From the NCBI GenBank assembly GCA_028023455.1, contig JAQFVV010006626.1, positions 370,001 through 434,000 on the forward strand: DNA of 64,000 nt, in the 5' to 3' direction. A program made the translations under genes and the position numbers. Every line of letters starts with the position of its first letter. Position 1 is the first letter of the stretch. Under the pieces are notes generated by a model. That model was not told where the DNA came from and did no database searches. It saw only the letters and a program-made list of their open reading frames with translations. The stretch comes from Epiperipatus broadwayi. Lineage: Eukaryota > Onychophora > Udeonychophora > Euonychophora > Peripatidae. Below are positions 37,011 to 47,757 of the stretch, in pieces.

Positions 37011-40000
37011 GTAAACATTAAAATAATAAGTGTAACTCCTGATAAATAACCCATAAATTATAATAAGTTATCTAAATAAAAACTATCATTTAATTAAAGA
37101 TATGATAATAAAAATCGTTTTTTTCCATATTGCCTAGAATCAGATTGTTTTTATTTTAAAACAAATAGTTAGTTAATAAAGTTAAGCAGCCGTTCATATA
37201 AGATACACTAAATGGACTAGTCGATGTATCGATAATAATATTTATTTTTGTTATATTCAATTTGCATAAATGTAAAAAGAAGATGAAGAAGTAGTTCGAA
37301 TCCAAGTCTAAAAGTATAGATGAAATAATGTTAGTTATATTTTGTTTTATCCATATGGGATCGAATAAATTGTATATGTTTGTTTATTATGTTAATAATA
37401 AAGGATAGTTTTGTTAAACTGTGATAATAAATTATAATCTTGTTATAAGTTAATAATAAATTATAGTCTTGTTACAAGTTGTTTTGAGTCATTTTTCTTG
37501 TGTGCTAAATAGAAGTGTATTTGCATAATACTTGCAATACTTTCCTTGAGTCCGAAATCATTAAACTCCTAAACTCAATACACCAAACAGACAAATGTAA
37601 GCAGATCAGAATATCTCATTATATTTTAATTTAATAAGAATTATTTATGGAATTGAAAACTTCAGACCAAGACATTTTATTTTATGTGTGTGTAAAATCA
37701 CTTTATTCCCAAACTACCAGCTTTGGTTGCACATTGTTTCGTACACATTTAAGTGAAGTGTCTAAGTAATAAATCTTAGTGAAATTATTGTGTTGTCATG
37801 GATAATGGAGGGGTTACAAAAGCACCCTTGTCTTTTCATCATTCCAACTAAGATTCTGGATAAAAAGGGCTATATTATTCAAAATTATGTGTTATTATTG
37901 AATATAATTATCATCTCTTTAGATAATATAGTAGTTGATGTGAGAGACGAAGATACCTGAATTGTAAATAAGGTAAATGCTTCCTATAGCTGACCAGAAT
38001 GTCAGTCATATGCGACAACACAATACTGCCGAGCAATTTTCTTAAATATAACAGAGAACCCTGAGATTAGTGTCATTATTATAAGTGCTCTTAAATTAAG
38101 AATTGATCAAATTATGATCAATATTACAAGCGTGGCATGGCTTAAGAGATTGAACTTCTAATTGTATAATAACAAAAATATTGAGAGCATATTGGCAAAT
38201 TAATGAATGTTTTGTTTTAGTCAGTAATATTAACAATGACATGAAATCATCATCATCATTGTCGAACAGTGCAAGTACTCACAGCTCAGAGAATGTGTTT
38301 TGGATAGAGAGAGAATGATAGTTTATTCTAAATTTTCTTTTTTAATTATTTATTAATGATAATTTTTTTTAAATTCTATCTCTGTCTTGACTGCATATCA
38401 CTGTAGCTGAATTATTATAACTAACCAAACGTCGAGCTATTGGGTAAAAAATTTTGATACCGTTCTATACGGTAGGATCGTCAAATAAGGTAAAAATATA
38501 TGGTTCGTTACCATTTTTATACGGAAGAAATTATGCTTCCGAATTCTCTTTTAATTTAATTGGAATTCAACTTTTGATTAGGTTAGAATATATATATATA
38601 TATATATATATTTTGTATCTATTGCAATTTACCAGGTGTATGCATTTGTATATTATTATTAATATTGTTGCTGTATTAAATGAATTATAATATCCTTGCT
38701 AGTTAGCTAGTTCTTAATTCAAAACTATGAATTTATTACTTTTATATTATATTACAATTATCTCTGTATGCGTTCAAATGGTGTATATTATTGTTTAAAT
38801 GTTGTACATTATGTAAATTATTAACTTTAATAATAAATTATTTAAATGAAATTGCTGCATTCGTATATATTTGTTTATCATATATGTACAACATATTGAA
38901 GCAATACAAAACAATAACAACAAAATAAAAACGTGGCTGATTTCAATGTTTTTGTTGAAGTTTAAATGTACCTTTACAATATTTTCAATTCCTGCTTATA
39001 TTAATAATATTAATATTTATTTTCTAATATGTTGATGATGTATTTTTCAATGTTATATAAAGGTTACTTTTATATGTGTATTTATAAATTATAAATACTA
39101 ATCCGGTTTAGAAATTAATTTAATTGATTATAACAAACAGTAAACTTTAGCTATCAATATTTTGTGAACTTTGGTTAAATGAAATCTTATAATATTTTGA
39201 TTAGTAAGTAGCGTGCCAATAAATTACTAAGTATAAACTATTTCCATCCAGCCTCAAGCATGGGCTGAGCTTGTTTTGATTTTATACATTAATTCTGTCT
39301 AATGAAGAATTGTTCAATTTGCTGCTAAAAACAAAAAAGCTATTATTAATGTTATTAGCCACCATTAATTAATATTTCTTTTTGTTTTTATTTTGGTTTA
39401 AAATTACTAAATTGTTTCTTTGCAATTAAGGATAAATATAAGTAAACCTCTTTCAGTATTTATAAGTAATGTATATATGGGAAAAAAACTTCGTGGCATA
39501 TTTTAATTATTTCATTTTTGAAAGTCAACGTTAATGATGTAATTGCGTCCATTACCCAGCAATTCCGGACAGACTGGTCACTTAGACATAAGTCTAGAAA
39601 GTAAACACTATTAGCGGCAAGGCTTATTTAAATAAAAATAAAACGGACAAACTAAATTTATTAGGACAACCATGAAATTCTGTTTAAATGAGATTCGTTC
39701 TATTTTCTTGACTGTAAATTGTTTTTGAATACGCTTCGCCACATTTCACATTAATTATTAGGTATCTATTTAAATAATTTAAAGCTCAAATTTTCAGAAA
39801 TATAATGTAGTATTTTATATATAAATAAATAATAACAAGAGTTATATACGAATAATAATAGTATGAATAAAGAAGCAACGAATGTGTTAATTTGATCTAT
39901 TAAGTTGTAGATTTAATAATTTTAAATATTTGACTGATATAAAAAGTTAAGAATATTAATATTTTGTAATAATTGACTGAATAGTTAAATAAATCATGAA

Positions 40001-40087
40001 AGATAACTTTTAATCTCGAAGCAACAGAGAATTTTTATAAATCAATGTCCATAGTATTAAAATAATGTCAAATCGTATAGCTGCAAC
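37011..40087. other. AT-rich background, no gene seen
   Basis: Includes an ATC-rich patch at 38249-38260 and a (TA)n at 38587-38611, which creates the YIYIY part of the frame 38454-38690. No other feature is supportable. Confidence 0.45.
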
Positions 40088-40728
40088 AGAAGCTAACAAG
40101 AGCAAAACTTTCCATACAGTATTGCCACCTGTGCTAAACAGAGTGATCAATGGATGCCAGAAGGCTTGTGCATAAAATCCCTATCTAATGCCTACTTATC
40201 CAATATCCCCAGACTAGTTTCTGGCTTGTGGCCTTCGTCAGTGAGGAGCTTTGGATCTGAGAGCACTGCATCTAGATCTTAGGATCTAATGCAACCCTCT
40301 AGCAACCACCTTTTATCTCTAGTTAACTACTAAACTATGAGAATGAAATTGAAAACACAAAAAATATTTTCAATCTAAGCTCAATAGCTTAAATAGTCAT
40401 ATGGGTCTGAACTCAGTTCAGCACCCATACATTTTGGTGTCTTTGGCTCTTTTACAACCATAGACACCACTATCCTATTAGGCAGGATTGGTGTTAAACC
40501 ATTAAGCATCACATGATCACATTTCCTATACTAGCACATTAATTGTTGATAAACAGAGCAAAACTCCCCATACAGTATTGCACAGGTGGCAATTCTGTAT
40601 GGAGAGTTTTGCTCTGTTTATCAACAATTAATGTGCTAGTATAGGAAATGTGGAGAGTTTTGCTCTGTTTATCAACAATTAATGTGCTAGTATAGGAAAT
40701 GTGATCATGTGATGTAGAAGCTAACAAG
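40088..40728 (+). mobile_element. Family A foldback element, 615 bp, with target duplication
   Basis: The element spans 40101-40715 between 13-bp direct repeats AGAAGCTAACAAG (40088-40100 and 40716-40728). It starts GAGCAAAACTTTCCATACAG. The body contains GGATGCCAGAAGGCTTGTGC, CCCAGACTAGTTTCTGGCTT and TTTTGGTGTCTTTGGCTC. The right end is a hairpin: CATCACATGATCAC at 40508 pairs with GTGATCATGTGATG ending at 40714. Between them is a 51-bp unit (GGAGAGTTTTGC ... GGAAATGT) repeated twice in tandem. No coding capacity. Length, ends and hairpin position match the copy at 45562-46212. Confidence 0.87.
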
Positions 40729-41019
40729 GTTAATAAATAACAATTGATTCAAGATTAATTGTCTATTTATATATGACTTATATTTTTATTTAAACAATAA
40801 GAACTGACAAAACTATCAACCAATTTTACTAGCTAATATTTTATTTATCTATACTTTATTGACTTTAACATCTGTCTATTATTAATGTATTTATACATCT
40901 GTCTGCCTGTTTACAAGTCTAATTGCATGCATGCACACCATCTTATTATAAATATATCTATATTTATTGTTGCCTATATGTCTAAACATTTATCTATTTG
41001 ATACTTATCTACTTTTTGA
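40729..41019. repeat. Degenerate ATCT-rich low-complexity DNA, part 1
   Basis: Imperfect TCTA/TTTA words. Together with 41216-41380 it surrounds a family A fragment, so the element inserted into a decaying tetranucleotide tract. Confidence 0.5.
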
Positions 41020-41215
41020 ACAAGGCCAAACTCTGTATAGAGTAGTGGCACCCTGGGCCAAACAGAGTAATCAATGGATGCCAGAAGGCTTGTGCATAAA
41101 ATACCTATCTAATGCCTACTCATCCAATATTCACAGACTAGTTTTTGGCTTGTGGCCTTCATCAGTGAGGAGTTTTGGATCTGAGAGCACTGCACCTAGA
41201 TCTTAGGATTGGTTT
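41020..41215 (+). mobile_element. Family A element, 5' fragment
   Basis: Starts CAAGGCCAAACTCTGTATAG, continues through GGATGCCAGAAGGCTTGTGC and ends at GCACCTAGATCTTAGGATTG. The right half, including the hairpin, is absent. Confidence 0.85.
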
Positions 41216-41559
41216 ATCTGTATCTACACTTTCTCATGTCTATTTATGTCTACATATCTCATATTTATCAATTTATCTATCTAACAATAAACTTGCCTGC
41301 CTGCATGTCCACTTGCTTAAATACACATTTGCCTATGTACCCATTTATCTATCTATTAATACTTCTTTCCTTCTTCCTAAGTACTTGTGCAATTCCATTT
41401 TTTTTTACACTCATCATCATCATCATTTTCAACCATTATCAATTCACTGCAAGAAGAAATCTCCAAAATCAGCCTAATTTTTCAAAACTCTGGCTTCTTT
41501 TCACCACATCACTTCAACACACTTCCTTATTTAATCCATCTCATATGTAGTCTCTTTTT
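41216..41559. repeat. Degenerate ATCT-rich and TC-rich DNA, part 2
   Basis: Broken TATCTATC words, a CATCATCATCATC patch at about 41412-41424 and pyrimidine-rich sequence. Three overlapping plus-strand frames here arise from the skewed composition. Confidence 0.5.
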
Positions 41560-42110
41560 AGGTTTTTTTTTACTTTCTTAAAATCCAAATTAATATTTCA
41601 AGTATTGATCTATTATTATGTCTTCTAAAAAATGTCCAGCCCAACTCCAGTCTCTTAATTTTTTCAATTATGTCAGTAACACCTGTTTGTTCTCACCAAT
41701 GTATTTTGTTTTCAATATCTTCTTATTACTACTAACATACATCTCTCTATACTTTGTTTGAATAGTCTAAAGTCTCTGTATTGCTGATGTATTAAGTGAC
41801 CAAGTCCCAGATGTATAAGTAAAAGCTGGTAAAACACATTTATTGAAAACCTTTTGTTTTCAACTACATAGACATGCTTCTTTTTAACACTGTTATTTCT
41901 ATCAAAAGCCCTCCAATTAGATTTAATACTACACTTACTTTCATCAATTTTTCCCCCACTGTAATAATATTCTGACCAGTGTATTTGCAGATGTTATAGT
42001 CTTTCAATTGATCATTATCAATCTTTATTTTTTTTTTTTTTTTGAGAAAATCCATTGAACATTAATTTAAGGTTTTTAACATTGTAACAGTCATATCTGA
42101 ACATTCATGC
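41560..42110 (-). pseudogene. RTE-type LINE, C-terminal part
   Basis: Minus strand, read from 42110 down. It starts in the segment after the reverse-transcriptase palm (LKLMFNGFSQKK), then DYNICKYTGQNI (the V-YLGQ-I block), then segments with a FTSFYLYIWDLVT-like match to the L-YG-E-W-L block, and LKKLRDWSWAGHFLE (41620-41668), matching the RTE C-terminal L-W-WAGH block. Stops and frameshifts are frequent. The upstream half lies at 45020-46430, separated by a large insertion. Intact RTE proteins copy their RNA at the nicked target; this copy is dead. Confidence 0.82.
42011..42042. repeat. Poly(T) tract inside the RTE fossil
   Basis: A T homopolymer of about 17 bases (42027-42043, preceded by TTTA words) reads as the Lys run in the minus-strand RTE frame and probably expanded after insertion. 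Confidence 0.7.
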
Positions 42111-43630
42111 AACAAAATCCAGAGTTTTGGTAAATTATACCAAGGCTGATCTAGATGAGGGTTCGAGACCAAATCCGACCGTACCTCAGCTTCTTCACCA
42201 ACCCTCCCTGACTTACTACCTTATAAATGACATATATGAGGTCACACCATAATCTCTTAATTTCCGCACTGGCAGTAGCAAAGGGTAAAGTGAGCGACTC
42301 GGGGATAATTAACTAAATGTGTTATAACTTAACCAAACACACTCACACAACTTATGGCTGATTATCCAATATATATATTAATAGTTATGGATGGTGATTT
42401 AATAATAAATAAAGTGAATAATACTGCAGACGTTAATAGGTTTTAAAATTATTTAATATTGACAAAACACAAACAATAACAATTTAATATACTGCATATT
42501 CCACTCGCAGGTGGGATGATGAAAATATGAACTACATGTTCTGTAGACAATTGTATTTAACAATCATCATTTATTATATCGTTATACATTAATAATTATT
42601 TTTACGTCTACACTGATGTCTAAATTATGCTCTGCCATTCCTACTCAGTTTGTTAAGGGTTAAATTTTAAGAGAGTAACAACTTTATACAATGTGTACTT
42701 AAATTTATCATTCATGATGAGCAGTCAAAGCTCTTTTATGTAGGTATTCTTAGATAAACTAGATCTTAGGTTCAGATCAATGGTGAACAATTAATATAAC
42801 AGCAGATAAACTGGCATTTTGTAGCATAATTTCGGAGGCTATGGCGCTATGCAAATTACATCAGAGGTCAGCTTGAATGTGCCTTTACTCATGAGATTCA
42901 ACAATGTTTACTTGGTTGTCAGATACCGGTCACTTGCTATATGTAACTCTTAGTTCGGATGATCGAACAGCCATAAGATACAATGCTGGATTCGGTGCTC
43001 CAGTTCTGAAAGAGGTAATGGGAATGACCCTTAAATCATTATCCCATTCAAGAGAGAGGCTGTCCAAACTAGGGATGATAAGATAGTCCTTAAAACCTAA
43101 TCTTATCTTAATAATTATATGATACCAAGGCGGAATGCACCTCAGTGTTTCGTAAAAGCTCATTCATGACGCTTTCTAAATATTAATTATTACAACCAGT
43201 AAAGTGCAAAATCTATAGTTTCTTCTGCAAACTACCCTACGCCAGTTAGTTAAATAAACACTGAAATTGTGCTAAAGAGGACTTTATTAAAATGATCTAG
43301 TTTATTAATTAACTACATATTCTATGAAAATACATTAATGGGGTCTAAAGCATATATGGGACTTAAACTTGGCTAACTACTGAATATGCCTTAAATTATC
43401 ACTCTCTCTTATTTAACTAAATAAACCTTTTAATAAGCAACATATGTGATATTAAGCTAAACATAGCAGCTCAAATAATACCTCAAAGTAGGTTTTGGAC
43501 CAGAGATCATCTATAGATATGCCAAACAGCATACATTAATTTACTTGAGAACAAAAACGTCTCTTTAAGTTTATAATAATTAATAATCTCTGCTCTGAAG
43601 GCAAAGCATAAATCAATAAATGCATTTTAA

Positions 43631-43666
<36 letters not shown>

Positions 43667-45020
43667 GCATTTTAACAATATATATATGCAAAAGTATGGA
43701 CGTAAATAGAGAAAATAATAAGGCAAATAAGCTTTTATAAGTTGAATTTAAAACGATTTAAGAATTTGAGATCAGGCAAGATTTACATTTTAATTTTTAA
43801 AGTATTTTAAAATTATACAGGTTGAGATACGTTTATCTAATACAGTTAATTATTTTAAGAGAGAATACAATTATTTGACATAGATTGATTAATTTATAAA
43901 ATTTGAATTTAAGAGTTTGTGCACATTATTTATATTATATAGCTAGCTTTAGGAAAGATTTATAGATTGCTATAGCTTTTAGATTTAGTTTGGTTTGAGA
44001 AGTTGTTACCGATTATTTATCTGAAGGCTTGCAGACAGTATGAAATACACATGCATGGACTGATTTATCTGAGCTGGTTCATCGATGGGCTATTCTTTCA
44101 GTAGGTGCTGTGGTTTGGGTCTCCAGTCTCCATAAATGGTTCTTAGCCACCAGGAAGGTGGCCTTTGCTTCTCTAGCCACTGGTTTCCATGTCAAAACTA
44201 GGCAAACTGCCTGGGTAAAGGTTAACATGAGAGTAAAAGCAAAATGCAATTGCGATTTCTTTTCAACTGGCCTTTTTATATTTCTTTAACCCCCCCCTCT
44301 TACAGCTCATTCACAATCTTTATTTTTGGACTTTAAAACTTAAGAAGTCTTAATTTCATCCACTTCAAACGAATAGGTTAGATTGATTTCACGTTTAATG
44401 TTTACTAATTGTTCCTTTTTTATTTCACCAGATTCAAGTTCAGCTGGATTTTGTTGCAGGTTTAATTGTCCAATTTTTATTTTATTAAGAATCATAAAGT
44501 CTGAGTTCATACAGGCAGTGTCTCATAAGATTGACAAAGTTCTTTTTTCTTTAAACATAAATTTCTTCTCTTTTTCTTTTCTTGGAAGAGTTTGAAGCTG
44601 CTAACATTTTAACATGTACCTGAGAAAACTACATTTGTTTTTAATGGCTACATGTGGTTAAGTACTTTAGTAATTGTGTAACTTCAAAGACGGTTTGTAA
44701 TAATTTAAAGAATTATGTTCTTATATAATACAATTTTCACAGTTTAAAACCAATTTAATTATTTAAAATCATAAGATAAATATTTATAAAATTATAAGGT
44801 GTGTCATTATATAATAATATCAATCAGATGTGAATATACAACTTTTTTAGCAAATAAAAATATTACAAAGTGTGTATACAATCATAGCAGATGTGTGTGC
44901 ATATACAATTACACATATATACGTGTAAATATACACTTTTATATATGTTAAATACCCAAGTATATTATTATTTATATGTGTACCTTTAGGGTTTGAATTA
45001 GGGAAATGAAGACTACTATT
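42111..45020. mobile_element. Unidentified 2.9-kb insertion splitting the RTE LINE
   Basis: Minus-strand RTE homology stops near 42110 and resumes near 45020-45060 at adjoining protein positions, so this block entered the LINE. It is less AT-rich than average in 42130-43160 and 44020-44300. A T-arm-like GGGTTCGAGACC lies at 42161-42172. A (TA)n at 43634-43663 is flanked by the same AAATGCATTTTAACA word on both sides. The C-run TAACCCCCCCCTCTTACAG (about 44287-44305), with TATATTTC beside it, could on the minus strand be a polypurine tract or LTR start next to a TATA-like box. I could not find matching LTRs. Open frames are short (42904-43163 on both strands). Nature unknown. Confidence 0.4.
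43634..43663. repeat. (TA)n microsatellite with flanking direct repeat
   Basis: TA run bordered on each side by an AAATGCATTTTAACA-type word. Confidence 0.9.
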
Positions 45021-45561
45021 TTATATAGAGGTGAAACGTATGATGACCAAATATTCTTAGTTTTTTCTGATAACTCTTGTCAAATTTCCTGAAGCTATAA
45101 ATTATTATTTGCAAAACAATTATATCATCTGCAAATATAGATTATTTAAATAATCTCCATTTATTTTTAGTCCCTTAACTTCCCATTTTAAACCACAAAA
45201 TGCAACTTGCAAAAATGATGCAAAAAGTTTTGTAGACATGAAATCACTGTATCACATACTCTTCAATGTTAATCTTCCTTATATTATTGCATAACTTAAT
45301 CACTGCAGATGCTTTTTTAAAAACATTCTTTAGAATAGGACAATACTCAAGATCTATATTTTAATGATCCAATACTTTAAACACTGAAGAAATGTTTATA
45401 GAAACAAATTGTCTTTTCCTAATCTATAAATCCAAAACACAATGGCAACTCATATTCATTGATCATTTCCAAAACTTTTCTCAATACTTGGATTGTGATC
45501 CACTATACTGAAGTCACTTAAATCTAGCTTATTCTTTTGGTTCATAAAATTCAAGACTCAG
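45020..45561 (-). pseudogene. RTE-type LINE, reverse transcriptase palm
   Basis: Minus strand. Reading down: NEYELPLCFGFIDxEK (about 45405-45470; x is a stop), the first catalytic Asp block of RTE (AFVDYEKAFDS); frameshifted remains; then INGDYLNNL-like text and an intact FADDII catalytic box at 45118-45135. It is preceded by the finger region at 46196-46430 after removal of the family A element, and followed by the C-terminal part at 41560-42110. The motif order and the VDYEK-type spacing identify the RTE clade. Confidence 0.85.
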
Positions 45562-46212
45562 TACATGAATTGTAATTAAACAAGGCAAAACTTTCTCCAT
45601 ACAGTAGTGCCACCCTGTTCCAATCAGAGTAATAAATGGATGCCAAAAATCTTGTGCATAAAATCCCTATCTAGTACCTACTCATCCAATATCCCCAGAC
45701 TAGTTTCTGGCTTGTGGCCTTCATCAGTGAGGAGCTTTGGATCTGAGAGCACTGCACCTAGATCTTAGAATCTAATGCAACCCTCCAGCAACCACCTTTT
45801 ATCTATACTTAACTACAAAATTATGAGAATGAAATTGAAAACACAATAATGTTTTCAATCTAAGGTCATTATCTTATATAGTCATATGAGTCTGAAATCA
45901 GTCAGCACCCATACATTTTGGTGTCTTTGGCTCTTTAACAACCATAGCCACCACTATCCTATTAAGCAGAATTGGTGTTAAACCACTAAACATCACATGA
46001 TCACCATCTCTTATACTAGCGCATAATTATTATTAAACAAGGCAAAACTCTCTCCATACAGTAGTGCCACCCTGTGCCTTTCTGGAATCCATTGATTACT
46101 CTGGTTGGCACAGGATGGTACTACTGTGTGAAGAGAGTTTTGCCTTGTTTAATAACAATTATGTGCTAGTATAAAAGATGGTGATCATGTGATGTTACAT
46201 GAATTGTAATTA
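45562..46212 (+). mobile_element. Family A foldback element, 617 bp, inserted in the RTE LINE
   Basis: The element (45579-46195) lies between perfect 17-bp direct repeats TACATGAATTGTAATTA (45562-45578, 46196-46212). It starts AACAAGGCAAAACTTTCTCC. The right end is a hairpin whose arms (about 45991-46080 and 46107-46194) run CATCACATGATCACC ... and its complement. Each arm contains the family end word followed by a copy of the family start word (CAAGGCAAAACTCTCTCC). So the order is start, body, end-start, loop, inverted start-end. No coding capacity. The host LINE reading resumes across the duplication, which confirms the ends. Confidence 0.92.
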
Positions 46213-46430
46213 TGTTAGTAAAATTTTGTATAGAACTATTAAAATAATTGACAGGTTGGTAATTACTAAAATTTTAATATCTCTTTTGTATTTGTATGAG
46301 TCATTTCTTCATTATGAGTTATTCCAATAAAAGACAAGATAAAATTTTTGAAATTCATAGGCTTCAAATAGCAATACTAATTGGTTTATTGCAAAGTTCA
46401 GAAATAATATAATACTACCATTTCTTTTTT
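46196..46430 (-). pseudogene. RTE-type LINE, reverse transcriptase finger region
   Basis: Minus strand, about 46212-46290, reads SNYQPVNYFNSSIQNFTNII followed by TIHVLSLEFYEPKE across the insertion site. This matches the RTE block NYRPISLLS-LYK-FT-II--R------QP-EQAGFR. Upstream text is broken by stops. It is the N-terminal neighbour of 45020-45561. Confidence 0.8.
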
Positions 46431-46619
46431 TAATTTTATGTAATGAATAAAACTGAACTAACATTGATTAGTTATATTTCCAACTGATCTCCTCATACAT
46501 ACACACAATTATATGGAAACTAATTTATCTTTTGTTTTGAAATCCCACAAGGCATATTTTTAAGCACTGATTTTCTAATCAGCCTTAAATGCCAATTCTT
46601 ATTAAAATAAATAATTATA

Positions 46620-47178
46620 CAGTGAGTGAAAACATATAAGGTTAACACACATTATCTCCCAGTATGGCAATTCCTTACATGGGTGGAGTTAATATTAAAA
46701 TCTAGAACCATTACTTTATTTAACTGTCTTGCATTGAGGCATAGCATGGACTATTCTATCTTTTTTCTTGACTATTACCAACAGATTGCAATATGGCAAA
46801 GAGCATTTTCAAATGATACCCCACTTCATTATTTGATTGAATTGTTTCTCCACTTCTTCCTTATATTGGTGCAGGACTAGGTAAGACCTTCACTGAAATG
46901 GTTGACCTTGTGTCAATTTAATTTTCTGCTCAAAACCCTTGATGACTCCAGGGATGTCTGTAAATACCATATTAAAATGTTCAAAAATGGATTTTAATAC
47001 TCTTTGCCATTCACTGGTCGCCAATTTAAATTCATTAATCATTTGAGTAATTGTGGTATTTAGTATCACTTTCCTTATACAACATACTCTTACAGAATCA
47101 TATAACTGAGGTGATAAAAACATTAACCCTTCCTTATTATTTGTGAATAGTGCCTTACCATAATTCAGAATATTAAAA
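46620..47178 (-). pseudogene. Ty3/gypsy reverse transcriptase, N-terminal fragment
   Basis: Minus strand. From 47178 down, an uninterrupted frame of about 95 codons ends in FEHFNMVFTDIPGVIKGFEQ then KIKLTQGQPFQ (46890-46990), the segment just before gypsy reverse transcriptase (F--VF-D-PG-----EH-I-LT-G-P). Beyond a stop, YKEEVEKQFNQIMKWGII and SLPYCNLLVIVKKKD match the REAVEKEIQEML--GII and SPYASPVVLVKKKDG blocks. In the next frame, ARQLNKVMVLDF matches DYRQLNKVT. A family A element interrupts its upstream side at 47178. Two stops and one frameshift are visible. This is an ordinary chromosomal LTR-retroelement fossil; no LTR was located. Confidence 0.82.
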
Positions 47179-47757
47179 ACAGGCAAAACTTTCTATACAT
47201 ATTGCCACTCAGTGCAGGTCAGAGTAATCAATGGATGCCAGAAGGCTTGTGCATAAAATCCCCAACAAGTTCTTACTCATCCAATATCTTGGACTAGTTT
47301 CTGGGTTGTGGCCTTTGCCAGTGAGGAGCCATGGATCTGAGTGCACTGCATATAGATCTTAGGATCTAATGCTATGCTCCAGCAGCCTTCTTTTATCTAT
47401 ACTTAACTACAAAACTATGAGACTTAAACTAAAAACACTATAATATTTTCAATCCAAGCTCATCAGCTTATATAGTCATATAGATCTGAACTCAATTCAG
47501 TACCCATACATTTTGGTGTCTTTGGTTCTTTAATAACCATAGCCACCACTATCTTATTAGGCAGGATTGCGCTGAGTGGCAATGTGTATAGAGAGTTTTG
47601 CCTGTTTTAATAACAGTTAAGAGCAAGCATAAGAAATAGTGATCGTGTGATGTTTATTAGCTTAAAACCAATCCTGCCTAATAGGATAGCGGTGGCTATG
47701 GTTATTAAAAAACCAAAGACACCAAAATGTATAGGTAATGAACTGAGTTCAGACCTA
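47178..47757 (+). mobile_element. Family A element, rearranged copy
   Basis: Starts AACAGGCAAAACTTTCTATA and keeps the body to GGCAGGATTG at about 47570, where it flips. The family start then appears inverted (AGAGAGTTTTGCCTG, about 47598), followed by the inverted end (GTGATCGTGTGATG at about 47639) and about 95 bp of inverted body (CCAATCCTGCCTAATAGG ... GAACTGAGTTCAGACC) to about 47757. The inverted arm is therefore longer than in the 616-bp copies. No clear target duplication was found. Confidence 0.8.

Noticed and set aside
38135-38165. tRNA-like A-box (TGGCTTAAGAG)
   Set aside because: There is no B-box or tail nearby; a chance match.
40539-40727. Minus-strand frame with an internal protein repeat
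   Set aside because: It is a translation of the family A hairpin arm and its 51-bp tandem duplication.
41175-41581. Three overlapping plus-strand frames of 64-113 codons
   Set aside because: They overlap in different frames within ATCT- and TC-rich low-complexity DNA and show no domain.
42904-43163. Overlapping frames on both strands (60 and 77 codons)
   Set aside because: Balanced-looking but without a domain, and inside the unidentified insertion. Not enough to call a gene.
44287-44305. LTR boundary with polypurine tract
   Set aside because: The C-run and nearby TATA-like box are suggestive on the minus strand, but I found no second LTR, no TG/CA-bounded pair and no target duplication.
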